From NCBI GenBank assembly GCA_016291915.1, contig JAEEZP010000195.1, positions 1-9,680 on the forward strand: a stretch of DNA of 9,680 nucleotides, read 5' to 3'. The notes under the pieces are model-generated. The model saw nothing but the letters and a program-made list of their open reading frames with translations. It had not been told where the DNA came from and ran no database searches. Of the stretch, positions 7,001-9,680 are shown one piece after another; the stretch's first letter is position 1; each line of letters starts with the position of its first letter. The DNA is from Prevotella sp. (GTDB taxonomy: Bacteria > Bacteroidota > Bacteroidia > Bacteroidales > Bacteroidaceae). Made by a program: the position numbers and the translations under genes.

Positions 7001-7397
7001 GAATCCTGACGGGGTCGTTCTTGATATGATACAGATCGATATATGTCTGGAAACAGATCTGCCAGTCGCCGAAGAGCACATACTCCTGTCCCTCACCGTA
7101 GTTCTTGTATTTCCACTTGGCGGGATCCGACTCTCTGGCCCCTTTCCACTGGTTGTGCTCCGCCCACCGGACGGAGTAGCTGAGCATCTGCTCATCACCC
7201 AACAGCTGGTATACCTCCATATTGCCGGTATGGTAGGCGGCATTATCCCAGAAGGCACGTACCTCGGCTTTGTTATTGGTTTGCCAATAAGTGTTCACCT
7301 GGCGGATGACCTCCTTCACGTCGTCCACCTTCCATGATCTTGCCTGCAGCTGTACAGCCGTCAGGAGAAAGAATGATAAAAGTACAATTTTCCTCAT
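4008..7397 (-). CDS. Secreted GH105-GH35 fusion glycoside hydrolase with C-terminal F5/8 domain
   Basis: About 1129 residues from the ATG at 7397, which begins a clean signal peptide (MRKIVLLSFFLLTAVQLQA). Other in-frame starts lie up to 21 bp upstream, without better ribosome sites. Residues about 20-370 are a GH105 unsaturated rhamnogalacturonyl/glucuronyl hydrolase (alpha/alpha barrel) with WWWADALYM (likely catalytic D155) and DFWARGDGWVLAGLAK. Residues about 380-700 are a GH35 beta-galactosidase barrel: GMNTICLYVFWNVHE, VIVRPGPYVCAEWEMGGLPW, acid/base E533 in VENEYGSYG and nucleophile E610 in SEFWSGWFDKWG. Beta-sandwich domains follow (VYVNGHAVGRYWNIGPQQTL), then an F5/8-type domain at about 985-1129 ending YLPRAEQGAPGSVKDYRIYV. 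Likely periplasmic or surface-exposed, it would strip 4,5-unsaturated uronic acid ends and galactose from rhamnogalacturonan-type pectin. Both halves look catalytically intact. Domain calls are confident; the substrate is inferred. Confidence 0.9.
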   Translation of the reverse strand: MRKIVLLSFFLLTAVQLQARSWKVDDVKEVIRQVNTYWQTNNKAEVRAFWDNAAYHTGNMEVYQLLGDEQMLSYSVRWAEHNQWKGARESDPAKWKYKNYGEGQEYVLFGDWQICFQTYIDLYHIKNDPVRIQRATEVMGYEADSKAADYWWWADALYMVMPVMTKMYQLTGDTKYLDKLYQNILYTDSIMLDQETGLYFRDGKYVYPKHKTASGRKDFWARGDGWVLAGLAKVLQDMPKTYLHRRFFVEKYQRLARAVADLQQPEGHWTRSMMDPEQAPGYETSGTAFFCYGLLWGVNNGYLSEKEYAPVIEKAWHYLTTVALQKNGKIGYVQPIGERAIPGQTVDANSEANFGVGAFLLAACEYVRYLEHSRPAHTFDIGNNTFLLDQQPFVVKAAELHYPRIPQPYWEHRIQMCKALGMNTICLYVFWNVHEQQEGVFDFTGQHDVAAFCRLAQKHGMWVIVRPGPYVCAEWEMGGLPWWLLKKADIRLREQDPYFMERVKIFEQKVGEQLAPLTVQHGGPIIMIQVENEYGSYGVDKPYVSEIRNCLRSIYGKETVLFQCDWASNFTNNALDDLRWTMNFGTGANIDEQFAKLGELRPDAPKMCSEFWSGWFDKWGARHETRPAKDMVEGIDEMLSKNISFSLYMTHGGTSFGHWAGANSPGFAPDVTSYDYDAPINEYGQPTEKYWTLRNTLTKYSAGKLPVVPKAPMPLISIPSFTLSEYAPIQGGVSRTVESHEVQSMEALDMGYGSILYTTRLPRIDGESVITLTDCHDYARVFLDGQYIGKMDRLRNENTLLLPAVNEGAQLSILVEAMGRINFGRAIKDFKGITQEVTLSREEGGHQLVYHLKNWHIGLIPDDYATAVNAFSKGTTERFKTDRAGYYRGYFNLKKVGDTFLSTEKLGKGQVYVNGHAVGRYWNIGPQQTLYVPGCWLKKGRNEVIVLDVTGPSEAVMAGYDKPQLDKLQLQGDGQKHNNPGNRPDLNSLTPVATGSLQAGNGWQKIEFATPVKGRYIAIECLSTHKDDDAVSIAELYAIGSSGKRIDREIWTVRYADSEDDEQGNHLAEKVFDLQESTYWSTAAGSKAPHLLVIDIGNTRTVTGIEYLPRAEQGAPGSVKDYRIYVVKI

Positions 7398-7419
7398 ATC
7401 CATGTGCATTGTCATCAAT

Positions 7420-7451
7420 AAAAAAGAGCAGTCTATATTAATATAAACTGC
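7420..7451 (-). terminator. Rho-independent terminator after the TlpA-like gene
   Basis: GCAGT-C-TATATT (7428-7439) pairs with AATATA-A-ACTGC (7440-7451), broken only by one C/A mismatch. On the minus strand the stem is followed directly by CTCTTTTTTATTG. It lies about 40 bp after the stop codon of the TlpA-like gene and only about 20 bp before the start of the GH105-GH35 gene. The stem has almost no loop as drawn, so the top A/T pairs probably open to form it. Confidence 0.72.
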
Positions 7452-7492
7452 CCTTCGGTCATTTTATTTCAATGACATGCAAAGAAGTTCGA

Positions 7493-8629
7493 CTACTGGA
7501 AGTTCTCGTCGAGATAGGTGTAGAAGGCAGGACCTTCTCCAATGAAAGAACGAGCGATCTTTCCCTGTGGATCGATGATGATCTTGGTGGGATAACCGGT
7601 GATGCCGAAGAGTTTCGTCACATCATTGTCGTCTTTCTTGTTATAGACATGAAGCCAAGGTAGCTGATTGTCTGCAACGGCCTTCTTCCACTTCTCCTCG
7701 GTGTCATTACAGTCGATACCTAAGATCTCAAACTTTCCCTTGTACTTCTCGTAGTACTTCTTCATGTCAGGATAACCCTTGATACACCAACCACACCAGG
7801 ATCCCCAGAAGTCGAGCACCACATACTTGCCACGCAAGGATGACAGTGACAGCGGCTTGCCATTGATATCCATCAGGGTGAAGTCGGGCACCTCACGACC
7901 AGGCTCCTGCAACTTAGCGGCACGGTCCTGACGCTCCATCTGCTGTTTGATCATGTCCACCATCGGCTGATAGTAGGCCTTCATACGACCGTCACGGACA
8001 GCGGGGGTAAGATTACCCAGATAGTTCTCCCACTGACGGGGATTGAGTCGCTCCAGATAAGTCACTGCAGCCTCATTGTCGGGATGAGCCTTAGCATAAG
8101 CAGTGATAGCCTGCTCCGTACGTTGACGGATCCTTTGTGTTCCCTCCTGATATTTGTTCATGATCTCATCACGATTACCGCCGGCGGCAATCATCTGATC
8201 GGTCTGCTGACGTAAGGCTGCACTCTCTGCCTGGAAGGGTTTGAGGGCATCCTCCATCTCCACATACTGCTGATAGAATTTACTGCCTAAGATGGTAGGG
8301 GTATTCAAGGTGCCAACCAACTGGAGGGTCTCACCGGGAACACCGACAATCTGGATGGTGGCACGGCGACCACGTGGCTGTGCACTTCTCTGCTGTGCCT
8401 TGGTGATATACAGCAACATCGGTTTCTCCATCTTCAGGTTGATGTCAAACTTACCGTCTTTTACAGGGAAAGAATCTACCCTACCTGCACGACGGTTTTC
8501 CAACTGGGTAATAACAAGAGACTCACCGGCATCTCGAAGATTACCGACAATACGCAACACACCTTTGTCTGCAGCATACATGCTGAGACAACCCATCAGG
8601 ATACTTAAACTTAAGATTATTTTCTTCAT
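7493..8629 (-). CDS. TlpA-family thiol-disulfide oxidoreductase with DUF4369-like N-terminus
   Basis: A 378-residue exported protein, starting at the ATG at 8629 because MKKIILSLSILMGCLSMYAA is a good signal peptide; a longer frame to 8695 adds an unlikely N-terminus. Cleavage after A20 (periplasmic) is likely, although LMGC at C14 could also act as a lipobox. Residues about 22-115 form a beta-rich DUF4369-like domain (GVLRIVGNLRDAGESLVI). Residues about 120-240 are a helical, Gln/Arg-rich linker. Residues about 245-378 are a TlpA/AhpC-TSA thioredoxin fold with VVLDFWGSWCGWCIKGYP, active-site C279-G-W-C282, and cis-proline P347 in GYPT. It should reduce or isomerise disulfides in envelope proteins. 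A weak candidate promoter lies about 40-65 bp upstream, and a good terminator follows. It sits directly upstream of the large hydrolase, but a functional link is not shown. Confidence 0.9.
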   Translation of the reverse strand: MKKIILSLSILMGCLSMYAADKGVLRIVGNLRDAGESLVITQLENRRAGRVDSFPVKDGKFDINLKMEKPMLLYITKAQQRSAQPRGRRATIQIVGVPGETLQLVGTLNTPTILGSKFYQQYVEMEDALKPFQAESAALRQQTDQMIAAGGNRDEIMNKYQEGTQRIRQRTEQAITAYAKAHPDNEAAVTYLERLNPRQWENYLGNLTPAVRDGRMKAYYQPMVDMIKQQMERQDRAAKLQEPGREVPDFTLMDINGKPLSLSSLRGKYVVLDFWGSWCGWCIKGYPDMKKYYEKYKGKFEILGIDCNDTEEKWKKAVADNQLPWLHVYNKKDDNDVTKLFGITGYPTKIIIDPQGKIARSFIGEGPAFYTYLDENFQ

Positions 8630-8734
8630 AATTTGTAAAATAATATACTTATTTGATTCATTACGGGCATATAGGTTTAATTGCATGGATGACAAATGTT
8701 TAATTCCCCAACCTCAAAGAAAAAAAATCGTGAT

Positions 8735-9277
8735 TTATTGCTTGATGACATCCAAGATGTCTTTCAGAAAACCGTTGCCGTCCTCGGGCCAGCGGCTATG
8801 GAGGATATATCGCAGACAACTGATGCCCGTGGCTTTCTTTATCTCCGAACTGAAGGTTACCTCAGCACAGTAATAGACTGTCTCGCTGGATGATGGACGA
8901 TAGGTGATAGTGCCCTGCGGCTTCCCGTCTGCAGCTGTCAGCTTACAGGTAATGGTACCGTCGGCGGCGGTGGTCAACCCTTGATGGGCAATGCCTCCGG
9001 GCAGGAGTTTATAGAACTCGGAAAGTGCATCGCTCGTGGTGATTACCGGTCTGCTTACCACATCTTTTGAGTCGGTGCCCAACTGCACGCCGTATACCAG
9101 TTTGCCGTCGGCGGCGATGCGTTTCTGCAGGTAAGCCAAGTCATCAATACCGTTGCCCGAAGTGTCGTCATCATCTCCGCCGCAGGCAGTCATTGTTGTC
9201 ATCATAAAACCGCAGGTAAGGAGTATCACTCCCCATGAACAGACGGCGGTTAGCATCCTAGATAGTTTCTTTTTCAT
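8735..9277 (-). CDS. Lipoprotein of unknown function
   Basis: From the ATG at 9277 it has 180 residues. A start at 9289 (MIIMMKKK) would touch the stop of the preceding gene, so translational coupling is likely in either case. The N-terminus MKKKLSRML, a hydrophobic stretch and the lipobox MTAC (C32) give a lipoprotein signal. The mature protein begins C-G-G-D-D-D-D, an acidic tail of the kind linked in Bacteroidota to transport to the cell surface. The rest is a compact beta-rich domain with LAYLQKRIAADGKLVYGVQL, repeated AADG turns and TITYRPSSSETVYYCAEVTF. Two cysteines (in YYCAEV and SCLRY) could form a disulfide. I do not recognise the family. The preceding gene encodes a membrane protein of the same operon. 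Confidence 0.8.
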   Translation of the reverse strand: MKKKLSRMLTAVCSWGVILLTCGFMMTTMTACGGDDDDTSGNGIDDLAYLQKRIAADGKLVYGVQLGTDSKDVVSRPVITTSDALSEFYKLLPGGIAHQGLTTAADGTITCKLTAADGKPQGTITYRPSSSETVYYCAEVTFSSEIKKATGISCLRYILHSRWPEDGNGFLKDILDVIKQ

Positions 9278-9289
9278 CATTATAATCAT

Positions 9290-9680
9290 TTAAAATAATT
9301 TTACCAAGAAGATGGGCAGTGTTCCTACTGCCAACATCAGCAGCAGTGTCAACGCGAAAGTAAGCACCGTGCGCCACAATGCCGGCCAAAGACGCAAACC
9401 GTAAAGCTGGGCGTAGTCGACGCTGAGCAGCGGCACTCCGATGACCATGGGCACGGCGAAGGGCGGCAGGTTGTAGTATGCCTCCGTGCCTGTGAGCAGC
9501 ACCCACACCCCAGCTACCATCTGCATCTGACAGGAGATGTAAATCTGTGAGAAAAACACCTCGAAGAATGTCATCCGCCGCAGAAAAACAAGCCATGAAG
9601 CAAGAATATAGAAAATGCCTGCCACAATGGTCTGATAAGCCGGATGGGTATGCAGCCATACCAACACCTTATCGATACGT
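9290..9680 (-). CDS. C-terminal part of a multi-pass inner-membrane protein (partial)
   Basis: The frame is open through the right edge (RIDKVLVWLHTHPAYQTI...), so only the last 130 or so residues are present; the GTG at 9667 is probably internal. Four hydrophobic segments are visible: AYQTIVAGIFYILASWLVFL, IYISCQMQMVAGVWVLLTG, LPPFAVPMVIGVPLL and TVLTFALTLLLMLAVGTL. The motif VDYAQLYGLRLWPALWRTV just before the last segment recalls the C-terminal end of Bacteroidota DUF3667-type membrane proteins, but without the N-terminal zinc-ribbon part this is a weak guess. Its TAA is immediately followed by the first possible ATG of the lipoprotein gene, which places both in one operon. Confidence 0.7.
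   Translation of the reverse strand, partial: RIDKVLVWLHTHPAYQTIVAGIFYILASWLVFLRRMTFFEVFFSQIYISCQMQMVAGVWVLLTGTEAYYNLPPFAVPMVIGVPLLSVDYAQLYGLRLWPALWRTVLTFALTLLLMLAVGTLPIFLVKLF

Noticed and set aside
5859..7337. A 492-codon open frame on the plus strand
   Set aside because: It lies antisense to the GH105 and GH35 regions. Its translation is rich in His, Leu and Ile with no family resemblance, whereas the minus-strand frame shows clear catalytic motifs throughout.
8666..8696. Possible promoter for the TlpA-like gene: TTTG, 19 bp, then TATATGCC (minus strand)
   Set aside because: The spacing and position are good, but the downstream element keeps only the TA of TAnnTTTG and lacks the TTTG half, so I do not list it as a feature.
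9258..9659. A 133-codon minus-strand frame overlapping the partial membrane protein
   Set aside because: It is the neighbouring frame of the membrane protein gene. Only that gene's frame gives regular hydrophobic segments and the stop-to-start junction with the lipoprotein gene.

Overview
The window looks like a chromosomal stretch from a Prevotella/Segatella-type member of the Bacteroidales. The evidence is threefold. Three upstream regions carry the Bacteroidota promoter pattern (TTTG, about 20-22 bp, then TAnnTTTG). Genes generally lack Shine-Dalgarno sequences. The gene content is also typical of the group: a TlpA-type thioredoxin with an N-terminal DUF4369-like domain, a lipoprotein with a Cys-Gly-Gly-Asp-rich mature start, a large plant-polysaccharide hydrolase and a short ECF sigma factor. 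No rRNA, tRNA, CRISPR array or insertion sequence was found. Every gene I accept is on the minus strand, so the biological order runs from the right end of the window to the left.

Right part (9680 to 7493): the C-terminal part of a multi-pass membrane protein cut by the window edge is followed, with stop and start touching, by a lipoprotein of unknown function. A periplasmic or lipid-anchored TlpA-family thiol-disulfide oxidoreductase comes next and ends at a strong hairpin/U-tract terminator.

Centre (7397 to 4008): a very large secreted enzyme joins, in one uninterrupted reading frame, a GH105 unsaturated-uronyl hydrolase, a GH35 beta-galactosidase, beta-sandwich domains and a C-terminal F5/8-type (discoidin-like) domain. 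This suits removal of both backbone ends and galactose side groups from rhamnogalacturonan-type pectin. No SusC/SusD pair is in the window.

Fic region (3944 to 2512): a Fic protein has an N-terminal helix-turn-helix domain and its own inhibitory motif. It sits behind a promoter overlapped by a perfect 24-bp palindrome, and one half-site of that palindrome recurs just before the start codon. This suggests a self-regulated gene. An unrecognised 141-residue protein follows 55 bp downstream.

Left part (2511 to 1): this is a degraded, low-density region. It holds two different heptanucleotide tandem repeats, an ECF sigma factor gene that breaks off after region 2, and the orphan C-terminus of a second TlpA-like protein. 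The last two are joined head to tail by an apparent deletion, with the sigma promoter and the thioredoxin gene's terminator still in place. A DUF1016/YhcG-type PD-(D/E)XK nuclease gene, with its own promoter about 200 bp upstream, ends the region. The first 139 bases hold no gene I can support.

The strongest candidates for something not routinely described are the GH105-GH35 fusion enzyme, the Fic gene with its palindromic control region, and the sigma/thioredoxin deletion scar.
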